DNA from: an uncultured Dokdonia sp.
Lineage (GTDB): Bacteria > Bacteroidota > Bacteroidia > Flavobacteriales > Flavobacteriaceae
Reading direction: 5' to 3'
NCBI RefSeq assembly: GCF_947492535.1
Contig: NZ_CANLNH010000006.1
Span: 124,001 to 188,000, forward strand
Length of the DNA stretch: 64,000 nucleotides
Translations under genes and position numbers: made by a program
The notes under the pieces: generated by a model
The model's input: the letters and a program-made list of their open reading frames with translations, nothing else
Database searches by the model: none
What the model was told of the DNA's origin: nothing
Part shown: one piece after another, positions 26,332-35,098 of the stretch
Layout: each line of letters opens with the position of its first letter
Numbering within the stretch: the first letter of the stretch is position 1

Positions 26332-26340
26332 TATAAAAGA

Positions 26341-26465
26341 GAGTGTCTAAAAAGTAACTAACGTCATTCTGAATTTATTTCAGAATCCCATTATAATAAT
26401 TATAAATATTATGAAAAACTGAAACAAGTTCAGTTTGACTAAAATTAATAACTTTTTAGACATTC
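26341..26465. mobile_element. Small MITE-like element enclosing a REPIN-like hairpin pair
   Basis: A 125-bp non-coding block bounded by near-perfect 15-bp terminal inverted repeats (GAGTGTCTAAAAAGT at 26341 and ACTTTTTAGACATTC ending 26465, one mismatch). Inside, 26363-26439 holds two inward-facing hairpins, GTCATTCTGAATTTATTTCA... and the reverse complement of GTCAAACTGAACTTGTTTCA..., the same pair seen at 45169-45250. No transposase is coded. Confidence 0.6.
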
Positions 26466-26487
26466 ACTTTTATTTTCGAAAATAATT

Positions 26488-27381
26488 CTAAAAGCCGCTA
26501 AAGTCAGGAAGACTAGCAGTATCTATAGTAGACGTTCCTTGTATTCCATTCCAAGTCCAAGTAGCTAACGTAATATTAAGAGTAGTGCTAGGCGTTATTC
26601 TACAGCCTGCATTAGTACCTTCTAATCTATTGGCAACAAAGGTAAAGTTTAAGTTGCTGTTTCCTAAAGGTACATTGTTTGAACTTTGTATATTAAAAAA
26701 ACTAGAATTTACGACACCAATGGGAACAGGAGTTCCAGGAGCACTACATAAACGCTGATAATTGCCTGAAATATCAAGCACAAATGTTTCACTATTTTGA
26801 TTAATAAAAATAGTCGTTGTTGTTATTGAATATCCTAAGGAACTTGCTGGAGTAAATGTAAAATCCCATGTTCCTGTAATAGAATTATCATCACTAGAAA
26901 ATGTTCCTAAAGATGGTATCATTCTTTGAAAACTTTGATCTTTAAATACAGTAGCAACAGCATCTTTATTATTAATTGTAACATTAGAAAAATGTACTGT
27001 GTCATCCTCTAGAAACTGAACGTTAAATGATCCTCGATCACCTTCAAAATATAAAATATTAGATTCTATAGTGTCTTGACTCATAAACAAATACTCTTCG
27101 TTAATTGAAGTGATTATTTTAGCGTTATAGAGTCCGTTATCACCTAGATTTAGAGTTATTTTTTCATGAAAATCAAGGTCTTGTGTTACAATCGTTCCTT
27201 GATAAAGTCCTTGTCTAGAATAATCATTTTCTGGATTTGGAGCATCAGGAATGATTTGGGTTTCTACTATTGTGACACTTTCTTCTGTAGCTGTTGTTGT
27301 CGTGTCCTCATCTACAGAGCAACTGATTATTATGAGTGTGAGACAACAAATCGTAAATAGATTTCTTTTTATGGTTTTCAT
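26488..27381 (-). CDS. Hypothetical lipoprotein, 297 aa
   Basis: Predicted outer-membrane or surface lipoprotein: signal peptide with LIIISCSVDE (Cys21), a Thr-rich linker, and a beta-rich body with GTWDFTFTP and a C-terminal half rich in Asn, Thr and Ser. Family not recognised; the GTW-type pattern resembles lipocalin-like envelope proteins only loosely. It stands alone with a short 5' region. Confidence 0.65.
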   Translation of the reverse strand: MKTIKRNLFTICCLTLIIISCSVDEDTTTTATEESVTIVETQIIPDAPNPENDYSRQGLYQGTIVTQDLDFHEKITLNLGDNGLYNAKIITSINEEYLFMSQDTIESNILYFEGDRGSFNVQFLEDDTVHFSNVTINNKDAVATVFKDQSFQRMIPSLGTFSSDDNSITGTWDFTFTPASSLGYSITTTTIFINQNSETFVLDISGNYQRLCSAPGTPVPIGVVNSSFFNIQSSNNVPLGNSNLNFTFVANRLEGTNAGCRITPSTTLNITLATWTWNGIQGTSTIDTASLPDFSGF

Positions 27382-27500
27382 TTTTAAAAGAGGTTATAAA
27401 ATTACGGCATAAACCTAGTACTTTAAAAAAACGTGTAAAATACCCACAAGCGGGTATTTTTATGGATTTACCGTAACCACACTACGGTTTATAGTATAAA

Positions 27501-27534
27501 AAAGACCAACAATACGGATGTATTATTGGTCTTT
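27501..27534 (-). terminator. Terminator of the 122-aa hypothetical gene
   Basis: 15-bp stem with one mismatch (27501-27515 with 27520-27534), 4-nt loop, T run on the minus strand; 23 nt past the stop codon. Confidence 0.8.
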
Positions 27535-27556
27535 TAAAATGTTGTTTATAAGAGTT

Positions 27557-27925
27557 TTAGTACTCGTTTAATGCTTTTACATATTCTCTTAGTTCTTCTT
27601 CGTTTACTTTCTTATTGATATCACGTATCAAACAGAAAAAATAATGTAAACTTTCTTTTGGATCGCTTTCTACAGCTTCAATTTCTTCACCTTCTTCGAT
27701 AGGGTCATCTTGAGGAATCGGAATAGAAAACGTGCCATATTGGTCTATATGTTCGGCAGAAAGGCGTGTAGCTTTTGCTAATAGTGGCAATTGCTCATCT
27801 ATTGTATAAGGGCGTAAAGCCTTTAGATCTTCTACTACAGTATTTGTAATAATACCATTCTGAGCGACATCTTCAATGAGTTTATTAATCAATTTTACGG
27901 CTTTAGAATTCTGAAGTGTTTTCAT
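27557..27925 (-). CDS. Hypothetical acidic cytoplasmic protein, 122 aa
   Basis: Family not recognised. The product is helical, acidic in the C-terminal half (DDPIEEGEEIEAVESD) and has no signal or membrane segment. Start set at the ATG giving MKTLQNSKAV; the frame continues upstream to a TTG that belongs to the promoter box TAAATTTG (27966-27959). Confidence 0.6.
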   Translation of the reverse strand: MKTLQNSKAVKLINKLIEDVAQNGIITNTVVEDLKALRPYTIDEQLPLLAKATRLSAEHIDQYGTFSIPIPQDDPIEEGEEIEAVESDPKESLHYFFCLIRDINKKVNEEELREYVKALNEY

Positions 27926-27958
27926 ATGGTGATGTAGATTTTTGTATTTAGTGGTTTG

Positions 27959-27966
27959 CAAATTTA
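27959..27966 (-). promoter_or_regulatory. -7 box of the 122-aa hypothetical gene
   Basis: TAAATTTG on the minus strand fits TAnnTTTG and lies 33 nt before the ATG. It overlaps the false TTG start of the longer frame. Confidence 0.5.
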
Positions 27967-28031
27967 AGTTTTTGTATCGCCTTTTACCAGTAAAATTTGT
28001 TATAAATTCGTTTGTATTTCAATATTAGTTT

Positions 28032-28547
28032 ATGAGTAAACGAGCACTGAAAAAATATATAGAAGAGTTAGACCAAGAGGCTCTTAAAGAACAGATTATA
28101 GATTTGTATGAGCGTATTCCACAAGTAAAGACATTTTACGATTTTGTCTTTAACCCCAAAGAAGATACACTTATTGAAGATGCGAAAATTAAAATTAGCA
28201 ACGAATATTTCCCTACTAAGCGTAAGCGAGCTCGTAAAAGAAGATCGGTTGCTCAGAAATATATCAAACAATTTAAATTACTAGGAGTAGACCCTAAGTT
28301 ACTAGGTGATCTTATGTTTTTTAATATTGAAATTGCACAAACCTTTAGTGAATCGGCAACACGTATGCCTGATGCATTCTTTAAAAGCATGCTCGTTTCT
28401 TTTAAAGAGGCCTTACAATATTTGAGTTATCACCAACTTAAAGAAGAGTTTAGTGATAGAATAGAAGGAGTTATAGATCAATCCGAGTCCCAAGAATGGC
28501 CAAATACAGACCTTTTTGATGAAGTTGCTAACGATTTTGTTGATTAA
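28032..28547 (+). CDS. Hypothetical protein resembling DUF6155
   Basis: 171-residue soluble helical protein beginning MSKRALKKYIEELDQEAL and containing FYDFVFNPKED and a basic cluster TKRKRARKRR. The N-terminal pattern (KKYI..L...L...I..LY......Y..F..NP) fits the DUF6155 family as I recall it; function unknown. It precedes the helicase gene in the same direction with a palindrome between them. Confidence 0.6.
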   Translation: MSKRALKKYIEELDQEALKEQIIDLYERIPQVKTFYDFVFNPKEDTLIEDAKIKISNEYFPTKRKRARKRRSVAQKYIKQFKLLGVDPKLLGDLMFFNIEIAQTFSESATRMPDAFFKSMLVSFKEALQYLSYHQLKEEFSDRIEGVIDQSESQEWPNTDLFDEVANDFVD

Positions 28548-28580
28548 TTGTTGATAGCCCTCGTGAGATTTATCAATTAT

Positions 28581-28594
28581 GCTTTCGCGAAAGC
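28581..28594. repeat. Dispersed palindrome before the helicase gene
   Basis: Exact core copy; symmetry extends to 22 bp (28577-28598). It lies upstream of the helicase promoter box. An ATG within it opens a longer helicase frame, which is probably not used. Confidence 0.95.
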
Positions 28595-28606
28595 ATAAAA
28601 ATCACT

Positions 28607-28614
28607 TAGTTTTG
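28607..28614 (+). promoter_or_regulatory. -7 box of the helicase gene
   Basis: TAGTTTTG fits TAnnTTTG, 36 nt before the TTG at 28651. It would lie inside the coding sequence if the ATG in the palindrome were the start. Confidence 0.5.
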
Positions 28615-28650
28615 CAAGATTCATATTTAATCACACTAAAAACTCCATTT

Positions 28651-30174
28651 TTGAGTCAGATTTTACAAGAAAATAAAGCGCCAGAAAAAGAATTATACGA
28701 TTATCAATTAAAAGACCTTGATGCTATTTTTGATTGCATGGATAGATGTAATGAGGATTATAACTTATTATATCAACTTCCAACTGGAGGAGGAAAGACT
28801 GTCATTTTCTCTGAAATTATTAGAAGGTATATAGAAAAAAAGAATAAAAAAGTTGTTATTCTTACGCATCGTATTGAACTCTCTGTACAAACGTCACGTA
28901 TGCTTACAGAGTTTAAAGTACCCAATATGGTTATCTCTAGTGATGTTAAATCTTTAGAAGGTGCCAAAGACTATATGTGTTATGTAGCTATGGTAGAAAC
29001 GCTTACCAATAGATTGCAAGAAGAGCAAATTAGTTTTGAAGATGTAGGACTTGTCATTATAGATGAGGCGCATTATAATTCTTTTAGAAAACTATTTAGT
29101 TATTTTCATAAATCTTTTATCCTTGGCGTAACGGCAACACCTTTAAGTTCTAATATCAAGTTGCCTATGAAAGATAACTATGATGAGCTTTTGATAGGCG
29201 AGAGTATTCCTGCACTTATTGAAAAAGGATTCTTGGCACGTGCAAAAACAATCTCATATAACGTAGGTCTTTCTTCTTTAAAATTAGGTATTAACGGTGA
29301 TTATACGGTAAAGTCTTCAGATATCTTATATACAGATACTTCTATGCAAGAGAAATTACTTGCAGCTTATGAGGATCAATCTAAAGGAAAGAAAACATTA
29401 ATATTTAATAACGGGATTAATACCTCGCGATACGTCCAGGAAACCTTTATAGAGGCTGGATATGCAATACGTCACTTAGATAATACAAATAGCGCTAAAG
29501 AGCGAAAAGAGATCTTAGAGTGGTTTAAACACACGCCAGATGCTATCCTTACCTCAGTAAGTATTCTTACTACTGGGTTTGATGAGCCAACAGTAGATAC
29601 GATTATATTAAATAGAGCAACAAAATCATTGACACTATATTTCCAAATGATAGGTCGTGGGTCTCGAATTCTGCCAAATAAAAAAGACTTTAAAGTATTA
29701 GACTTAGGAAATAATGCTGCTCGTTTTGGTTTGTGGGAAGCGCCTATAGATTGGAAAGAGATTTTCCAATTCCCAGATTTCTATTTAGAAAACTTAATAG
29801 GAGATGAAGAGATCGAGCGTAATTTTGCATATGTCATGCCTCCAGACTTACGTAAAGAGTTTGCTAATACCGATAAAGTATATTTTGACATCAAGAAAGA
29901 GTATAAGAAGGTAGTCGCAGAAGGAAAGAAAGCAAAAGTAGCTTTAGATAATGCTGTAGAGCAACACGCCCTTATGGTTGTAGATAATAGTGAGGATGTA
30001 TTTGATGCACGTATTCTTGCCAGGAAGCTGAAAGAAGATATTGCTTATCGTGTACGCCAATATTCATATAGTATTATGAATAATACACAAAACTACAGAG
30101 ACTGGTTACAAGAAGACTACGAACGAAAATTACGCCTTCGTATCAATCAGATTTGTACTGAAAGGGATATGTAA
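28651..30174 (+). CDS. DEAD/DEAH-box superfamily 2 helicase
   Basis: About 507-residue SF2 helicase that uses ATP to remodel nucleic acid. Seen: Gln-containing lead DYQLKDLDAIF, Walker A LPTGGGKT (about 43-50), DEAH box VIIDEAHYN (about 135), motif III GVTATP, motif V LTTGFDEPTVD and motif VI QMIGRGSRI. The start is uncertain: the open frame begins at an ATG inside the dispersed palindrome (28579), but a promoter box lies after it, so I place the start at the in-frame TTG giving MSQILQENK. Partner proteins are not evident. Confidence 0.85.
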   Translation: MSQILQENKAPEKELYDYQLKDLDAIFDCMDRCNEDYNLLYQLPTGGGKTVIFSEIIRRYIEKKNKKVVILTHRIELSVQTSRMLTEFKVPNMVISSDVKSLEGAKDYMCYVAMVETLTNRLQEEQISFEDVGLVIIDEAHYNSFRKLFSYFHKSFILGVTATPLSSNIKLPMKDNYDELLIGESIPALIEKGFLARAKTISYNVGLSSLKLGINGDYTVKSSDILYTDTSMQEKLLAAYEDQSKGKKTLIFNNGINTSRYVQETFIEAGYAIRHLDNTNSAKERKEILEWFKHTPDAILTSVSILTTGFDEPTVDTIILNRATKSLTLYFQMIGRGSRILPNKKDFKVLDLGNNAARFGLWEAPIDWKEIFQFPDFYLENLIGDEEIERNFAYVMPPDLRKEFANTDKVYFDIKKEYKKVVAEGKKAKVALDNAVEQHALMVVDNSEDVFDARILARKLKEDIAYRVRQYSYSIMNNTQNYRDWLQEDYERKLRLRINQICTERDM

Positions 30175-30183
30175 GACTTTTGT

Positions 30184-30465
30184 TTATACTAAATCTATAT
30201 CTAAATATTTTACTAGCGTTAAAAGAAAAAAAATAACGATAGCATAAAAAAGGAGTCCTAGTCCTCTTGCTTTTTTAGCTTGTTTTAATTTAGCATCAAA
30301 CCCATACTTTGTAAATCGCTCATCTTCAGATTGATTATAGCTTTTGGTGAAGCTTCCAAATCTTCCGGTATCGGTATAAGGAAAAAAGAAAAACGTAAGA
30401 TATTCCTCAGTTGTTAGCGGGGTCGTCTTACGTTTTTCTTTGTTTTTTAATTCTTCTTCTGTCAA
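30184..30465 (-). CDS. Hypothetical single-pass membrane protein, 93 aa
   Basis: A charged N-terminal part (MTEEELKNKEKRK) followed by LTFFFFPYTDTGRFGSF and one C-terminal membrane helix (about 70-88). Family not recognised. The start is a TTG 12 nt after the dipeptidase stop codon; no in-frame ATG exists nearby, so it may depend on translation of the upstream gene. Confidence 0.6.
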   Translation of the reverse strand: MTEEELKNKEKRKTTPLTTEEYLTFFFFPYTDTGRFGSFTKSYNQSEDERFTKYGFDAKLKQAKKARGLGLLFYAIVIFFLLTLVKYLDIDLV

Positions 30466-30477
30466 AATAATGTATAA

Positions 30478-31797
30478 TTACCCTTTTTGTATTTCTTGAG
30501 CAATGGCTTGTACTTCATCAAGTACACGTAAAAGATTGCCGCTCCACAGTTTTTCTATTTGTTCTTCTGTATATCCGCGACGTACTAACTCTATAGTGAC
30601 ATTCATAGTTTCGGAAGCATCTTCCCAACCTTCTATACCGCCACCACCATCAAAATCAGAAGAGATACCTACATGTTCTAATCCCATTTTTTCAACGAGA
30701 TAGTCGATATGATCTACAAAGTCAGATACATCTACAGCAGGAGGGAGGTTATCCATTGTTTTCATTTTCTCACGACGTATCGCAGCCATCGTACCAAGGA
30801 AATCAAAGTATTTTTCTCTTGCTTCGTTATCTAATGCCATCACAGCAGCTCTTCCGTCTAACCAAGTAACGCCCATAGAATCAGCAATCTTTTTTGCGAT
30901 TTCAACTTCATGTGTTACTCTTGTCTCGAATTTCTCTGTATTTAAGTAGCTTTTAAAAGCGACCGTTTGTACAACACCCCCATTTTCTTTCATCCATTGT
31001 AACTGCTCATCATCTAGATTTCGACTATGATCACATAAAGCTCTCGCCGAAGAGTGTGATGCAATAATTGGCGCTTTGGTAAGTTCAATCATTTGACGCA
31101 TTGCTTCTTTACTAGGATGTGATACATCGATCATCATCCCAACACGATTCATTTCGGCAACCACTTCTTTTCCTAAAGCACTCAATCCATTATGTAGCCA
31201 AATACTATCAGCTTCCCCCGTGTTACTATCGCTTAATTGACTATGTCCATTATGGGCTAAAGACATATAGCGTCCACCTAGATTATAGAATTTTTCTACA
31301 TTACTGACATCTTCTCCTACTGGATATCCATTCTCAATACCAATCATTGCTACTTTTTTACCAGATTTCCAGATACGTCTGGCTTCTTCTGAAGTTGTTG
31401 CTAATTGAATTTGATCAGGAGCGATCTCTTCACAAAGTTTATGAATTGCGTCAAATTTTGATATGGCGTTCTCATAGGCAGCTTCATATCCTTTTGCGTT
31501 TAGAGAATCCTGTCCCGTATACACAATAAACCAAGGTACATCAAGGCCGCCTTCTTGCATTTTAGGGAGATTCACCTGTGATGTGAGTTTCTGTGTATAA
31601 TTAATAGAATCTGTGAAGTTTTTGACGTTGATATCACAATGTGTATCTAACGTCATCACATTTTTATGAATTTCTTTGGCTTTAGCAAGAATTTCTGCTT
31701 CCGTCATAGGCGTTGTCATTTCTGATGATTCTGTTGTACTTTCTTTACAAGCAATAGATAATACTAAAAGGGCAACAAGGATGATTGATTTGTTCAT
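30478..31797 (-). CDS. Membrane dipeptidase-like lipoprotein (M19)
   Basis: 439-residue renal-dipeptidase family hydrolase, probably periplasmic and lipid-anchored. Seen: signal peptide MNKSIILVALLVLSIAC with lipidation Cys17, metal ligands in DTHCDIN, a bridging-Glu region IGIENGYPVG, DVSHPSKEAM, SHSSARALCDHSRNL and DFDGGGG. The start is set at this signal peptide; the open frame extends 54 codons further through the palindrome at 31888 and is not coding. TATCTTTA (31829-31822), one base from consensus, lies 25 nt before the ATG. The 93-aa membrane protein gene follows. Confidence 0.92.
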   Translation of the reverse strand: MNKSIILVALLVLSIACKESTTESSEMTTPMTEAEILAKAKEIHKNVMTLDTHCDINVKNFTDSINYTQKLTSQVNLPKMQEGGLDVPWFIVYTGQDSLNAKGYEAAYENAISKFDAIHKLCEEIAPDQIQLATTSEEARRIWKSGKKVAMIGIENGYPVGEDVSNVEKFYNLGGRYMSLAHNGHSQLSDSNTGEADSIWLHNGLSALGKEVVAEMNRVGMMIDVSHPSKEAMRQMIELTKAPIIASHSSARALCDHSRNLDDEQLQWMKENGGVVQTVAFKSYLNTEKFETRVTHEVEIAKKIADSMGVTWLDGRAAVMALDNEAREKYFDFLGTMAAIRREKMKTMDNLPPAVDVSDFVDHIDYLVEKMGLEHVGISSDFDGGGGIEGWEDASETMNVTIELVRRGYTEEQIEKLWSGNLLRVLDEVQAIAQEIQKG

Positions 31798-31881
31798 AGT
31801 TAGTTTCTGAAATTTGATTCCTAAAGATACGTAATGTGTATAAATCATATATAGAACTGCTTTATCGTTTTTAATATACAA

Positions 31882-31907
31882 TGATACGCTTTCGCGAAAG
31901 CGTATCA
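31882..31907. repeat. Dispersed palindrome, longest copy (26 bp)
   Basis: Perfect 26-bp palindrome around the core GCTTTCGCGAAAGC (31888-31901), between the dipeptidase gene and the Arg/Ser-rich protein gene. Followed at 31913-31950 by a hairpin-forming repeat of GGAAGTCCCCAGT and ACTGGGGACTTCC. Confidence 0.95.
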
Positions 31908-31911
31908 AGAG

Positions 31912-31949
31912 GAAGTCCCCAGTGCTTTGAAACAACTGGGGACTTCCCA
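31912..31949 (-). terminator. Hairpin terminator of the Arg/Ser-rich protein gene
   Basis: GGAAGTCCCCAGT and ACTGGGGACTTCC pair as a 13-bp perfect stem around a loop of about 12 nt, 28 nt past the stop codon of the minus-strand gene. The GC-rich stem fits a terminator, though the T run after it on the minus strand is weak. Confidence 0.6.
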
Positions 31950-31976
31950 AACTAACCAACCAAAATTCTATATTTT

Positions 31977-33296
31977 TTATCCTCTACGAGATCTGCTTGA
32001 AGATGCTCTTCCTTTTGAAGAAGAACTAGAGCGACTACTTGTACTTCTAGATGCACTGCTTGATCTTTTAGTAGAAGAACTACTTCTTGATGCTTTAGGA
32101 GCGCTAGATCTTTGCGATCTTGAGCTTTTTGCACGGTTACTAGAAGAAGATGGTCTTGAAGCACTACTTGATCTCTTTGTAGATCTAGAGGCTACTCCTT
32201 TTGAATTTCCACTTCTTGAAGTAGACTTTGATGTTCTACTCGATGTTCCTCTTGAATTTCCTTTAGATGCATTTCTATTGCTTCTACTAGTAACTCCTCT
32301 TGACTTCCCTTTAGATGTACTTCTATCAGTTCTGCTTGTAACTCCTCTTGAATTTCCTCTAGATGTATTTCTATCTGTTCTACTCGCGATACCTCTTGAG
32401 TTTCCATTAGATGTATTTCTATCCGTTCTACTTGCGATACTTCTTGAGTTTCCATTAGATGTATTTCTATCTGTTCTACTCGCGATACCTCTTGAGTTTC
32501 TATTAGTTGTATTTCTGTCATTTCTGTTAGCAATACCTCTTGAATTATTTCTAGATGTAGTAGCTGCGCTTCTGAAACGTGCATTATTGCGATCTACATT
32601 ATCACGACGTCCATTATTATGAGCTACACGTCCTGTTGATGGGCGTCTAAAATCACGTCTTGAATTGTGATATCCATTTGCATATCCTCTATAGTAATTG
32701 TTTCTGTGGTATGTATAGCTATAACGAACTGGTGTATAAAATCTTCTATATGGTGTTGTATATACTAGACATCTATTAAATATAGGTCTGTAAAAATAAG
32801 CGTGAAATGGGCTATATGTGTAATATCTGTTATATACGTTTATAAATCCTGTGTAATGTGAATACACTCCAAAGTTATTATAATGTACGTATAGACCACC
32901 TACTTGTACTAATCTATTATTTCTGTAATTGATACGTACATCTCCAGCTTGTGTTAAACGTCCATAGTAATCATAAAATAATGGCGTTCCTTCTATCTGT
33001 ATAACAGCTCCGTAATCATCATACTGAATGTATGGGTCATAATCAAAACCTGTATTAAAGCTTATGCCTACTGGTCCTGCATTTACACTTACGGCAAGAC
33101 CGTCTGTGTATTGAGGAATGTAAAAGTCAAATTCTCCGTCAGGGAAAACTGAAAATTCAATTCCATTTTCTACAAATATATACTTACTACCGTCATAAAC
33201 AGTTCCGCGACGAACGGTGTTTGTAGTTTCTGCTGCAACATATGTAGTAGATCCTATAGTAAGTAGACCGATGAGTAATAAAGCAAACTTTTTCAT
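31977..33296 (-). CDS. Exported Arg/Ser-rich repeat protein
   Basis: About 439 residues. Seen: signal peptide MKKFALLLIGLLTIGSTTYVAA; a Tyr-rich N-terminal domain (about 25-200) with VYDGSKYIFVENGIEFSVF and DYYGRLTQAGDVRINY; then a very basic, low-complexity C-terminal half. The latter starts with six 16-residue repeats of the type TDRNTSNGNSRGIASR and ends in Ser/Arg/Lys tracts. Start placed at the ATG of the signal peptide (other ATGs lie 7 and 16 codons upstream). The basic tail could bind nucleic acid or acidic polysaccharide outside the cell (inference). Family of the N-terminal domain not identified. Confidence 0.75.
   Translation of the reverse strand: MKKFALLLIGLLTIGSTTYVAAETTNTVRRGTVYDGSKYIFVENGIEFSVFPDGEFDFYIPQYTDGLAVSVNAGPVGISFNTGFDYDPYIQYDDYGAVIQIEGTPLFYDYYGRLTQAGDVRINYRNNRLVQVGGLYVHYNNFGVYSHYTGFINVYNRYYTYSPFHAYFYRPIFNRCLVYTTPYRRFYTPVRYSYTYHRNNYYRGYANGYHNSRRDFRRPSTGRVAHNNGRRDNVDRNNARFRSAATTSRNNSRGIANRNDRNTTNRNSRGIASRTDRNTSNGNSRSIASRTDRNTSNGNSRGIASRTDRNTSRGNSRGVTSRTDRSTSKGKSRGVTSRSNRNASKGNSRGTSSRTSKSTSRSGNSKGVASRSTKRSSSASRPSSSSNRAKSSRSQRSSAPKASRSSSSTKRSSSASRSTSSRSSSSSKGRASSSRSRRG
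32235..32522 (-). repeat. Six tandem 48-bp repeats coding Arg/Asn/Ser units
   Basis: Six in-frame 48-bp units, each coding 16 residues around (T/N)DRN(T/A)SxxNSRG(I/V)(A/T)SR. Neighbouring units 2 and 3 are almost identical, pointing to recent unequal crossing-over or slippage. The same composition makes long false ORFs in other frames on both strands. Confidence 0.9.
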
Positions 33297-33426
33297 AATA
33301 CGAGTTTTTAGATTCATAACTGTGTGTTTGATTGATGAACACATTTTCTATATAACAAGTTGCGTGCCAAAAAACATAAAATACTGTTTTTCAGATATTT
33401 AATATTATTTTAAGTTGAATCAACAA

Positions 33427-33458
33427 AAAAAGCGACTATGATTTCATAGCCGCTTTTT
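33427..33458 (-). terminator. Terminator of the TerC operon
   Basis: 14-bp stem with one mismatch (33427-33440 with 33445-33458), 4-nt loop and T run on the minus strand, 19 nt past the TerC stop codon. Confidence 0.82.
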
Positions 33459-33477
33459 AAAATTTTATGTGTTTTTC

Positions 33478-34275
33478 TTATTTTTTTGAGACTGCTTTTT
33501 TTCGAAATTGAAAATTAAGAAACTCTACAAGAAGTGAGAATGCAATCGTAAAATAAAGATACCCTTTAGGAATGCTTCCAATTTCAGATCCAAACACATT
33601 AAGGTGTGATAAATGTGCAGCCTCAGCAATAAGCATAAACCCTATAAGGATCAAAAATGAAAGACCTAATATTTGTAATGAAGGGTGTTTATTTATAAAC
33701 TCACCCACTGGATTTGCAAATATCATCATAATGAAAATAGAAATAACAACCGCTATTACCATAATGATAAGTGCATCATTAGGGTTTGATGATAATCCGC
33801 TTGTCATTCCTACCGCTGTAAGAATAGAATCAAAGGAGAATACAATATTGATAACTGCAATTTGTATAATGGCTTTTGTGAGAGAAGAAGAGCTTTTATC
33901 TTTTATTTCTTGTTCTTCAACACCAGCTTCGTCTACCTTTTCATGAATTTCGTGAACACTTTTCCATAATAAGAAAATACCACCTGCAAAGAGAATAATC
34001 GCTTGCCAACTTATGCCTGCAGTCATCCAGGAAGTATTAATATGCCAGAAAGGAACACTTAATGCTATTAAATATGAAATGCCAAATAATAAGCCTATAC
34101 GCATGATCATGGCTAGTAACAGACCTATATTAGTTGCTTTCTTTCTATTATTTTCTGGAAGTTTATCTGAGGCTAGTGTGATAAAGATAATATTATCGAT
34201 TCCAAGGATGACTTCAAGAAAAGTAAGAGTCAATAAAGCAATCCATGCATCTGATGAAGCAAAAATATCGAACAT
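33478..34275 (-). CDS. TerC-family integral membrane protein
   Basis: 265 residues with about seven membrane helices. Seen: the family signature LEVILGIDNIIFI with its buried acidic residue, a matching VFSFDSILTAVGMT in the second half, and an acidic cytoplasmic loop (HEKVDEAGVEEQEIKDKSSS). TerC-type proteins are linked to metal-ion (manganese) export and metal loading of exported proteins. Its ATG overlaps the stop of the upstream lipoprotein gene by one base (TAATG), so the pair is translationally coupled. Confidence 0.92.
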   Translation of the reverse strand: MFDIFASSDAWIALLTLTFLEVILGIDNIIFITLASDKLPENNRKKATNIGLLLAMIMRIGLLFGISYLIALSVPFWHINTSWMTAGISWQAIILFAGGIFLLWKSVHEIHEKVDEAGVEEQEIKDKSSSSLTKAIIQIAVINIVFSFDSILTAVGMTSGLSSNPNDALIIMVIAVVISIFIMMIFANPVGEFINKHPSLQILGLSFLILIGFMLIAEAAHLSHLNVFGSEIGSIPKGYLYFTIAFSLLVEFLNFQFRKKAVSKK

Positions 34276-34652
34276 TAGTTTAGTTTTTTGGCGGTTCCTC
34301 TTTGTTTTTTAGTTTTCCCTACGAGGGAATACTCAAAGGTATAAAATTCTCCTTCAGTGTATAAAATCTTCATATGAACTGCTTTTTCTTCGCTCATACT
34401 CTTTGGATGTATCTTTTTGACAATCCATTCGCAATCATTGATCCATCGTACACTAGATGAATCTACAGTTTCATTAAAATAAGCTACTTCTAAGGTGTCA
34501 TTACGTGTAAAGCGTGTAGTTATAAGTTGGCCATCAATAAGTTCTTCATAGCTAAATTCACCAACTTTAAAAGCATTACAATCTCTCTGAGGTGTTTTAC
34601 AAGCTATAATAACCAGCAGAAGGGCCCCTAAAAATAGTATATTTTTAATCAT
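34275..34652 (-). CDS. Small lipoprotein, hypothetical
   Basis: 125-residue predicted lipoprotein: signal MIKNILFLGALLLVIIAC (Cys18) and a small beta-rich domain with TTRFTRNDTLEVAYF and VRWINDCEWIVKK. Such proteins recur in Flavobacteria next to TerC-like or housekeeping genes, but I know no function. Start placed at the ATG of the signal peptide, not the TTG five codons upstream. Coupled to the TerC gene through TAATG. Confidence 0.7.
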   Translation of the reverse strand: MIKNILFLGALLLVIIACKTPQRDCNAFKVGEFSYEELIDGQLITTRFTRNDTLEVAYFNETVDSSSVRWINDCEWIVKKIHPKSMSEEKAVHMKILYTEGEFYTFEYSLVGKTKKQRGTAKKLN

Positions 34653-34678
34653 ACCGTAAAAGTACAAAAATGGATACG

Positions 34679-35098
34679 TTATGACATTTCATAACTTTCA
34701 AAAGTACCATCTTCCATAAAAATGATAATACGTTTTATTTTCTTGCTTGAAGTTTGTATTTCTGTATTTATAATCGTGCTTGAATCTTGTTGCGAAGTAT
34801 TTCTTTTTTTAGAAGAACGATCATCTTGATTCCTTTTTGAAAGGGTAGTGGCAGTAGCGGTAAATTCTTCTGTTTTTGGAAAAGATCCTTTTCCTTCTAA
34901 TAACCAATATAAATCTACTTGTGGAAACGTGTGAACAATCTTCAAAACAAAATCTAAACTCGGTTTATTTCTCCCAGATAAAATATGAGAAATCGTAGCA
35001 CGACCCACATGTATTTTATCTGCAAAATTTGCTGCAGTTAATTCGTATTCTTTAAGGATTTTATCAAGCCTTTGTATGAAATCTTTATTGTTTACCAT
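34679..35098 (-). CDS. XRE-family HTH transcriptional regulator
   Basis: 139-residue DNA-binding protein. Seen: a Cro/C1-type HTH at about residues 8-62 (LTAANFADKIHVGRATISHI, LSGRNKPSLDFVLKIVHTFP), a linker and a basic C-terminal half ending in a short beta segment (IKRIIIFMEDGTFESYEMS). No ligand domain is recognised. The sequence TTGTAAA overlaps its start codon and related palindromes recur through the divergent region, so autoregulation is likely. Confidence 0.85.
   Translation of the reverse strand: MVNNKDFIQRLDKILKEYELTAANFADKIHVGRATISHILSGRNKPSLDFVLKIVHTFPQVDLYWLLEGKGSFPKTEEFTATATTLSKRNQDDRSSKKRNTSQQDSSTIINTEIQTSSKKIKRIIIFMEDGTFESYEMS

Noticed and set aside
26341-26465. Complete insertion sequence
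   Set aside because: Terminal inverted repeats are present but only 125 bp lie between them and no transposase is coded, so it can only be a non-autonomous element.
32235-32522. Possible CRISPR-like array
   Set aside because: The 48-bp repeats are contiguous, in frame and without spacers, and lie inside a gene; no cas genes are near.
32192-32584. 130-codon minus-strand ORF with Glu-rich repeats
   Set aside because: It is an out-of-frame reading of the same tandem repeats; the real frame has a signal peptide and a folded N-terminal domain.
31927-32622. Leucine-rich 231-codon plus-strand ORF
   Set aside because: It is the antisense of the 48-bp Arg/Ser repeats of the exported protein gene; periodic composition keeps the frame open. 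It has no signal, motif or promoter.
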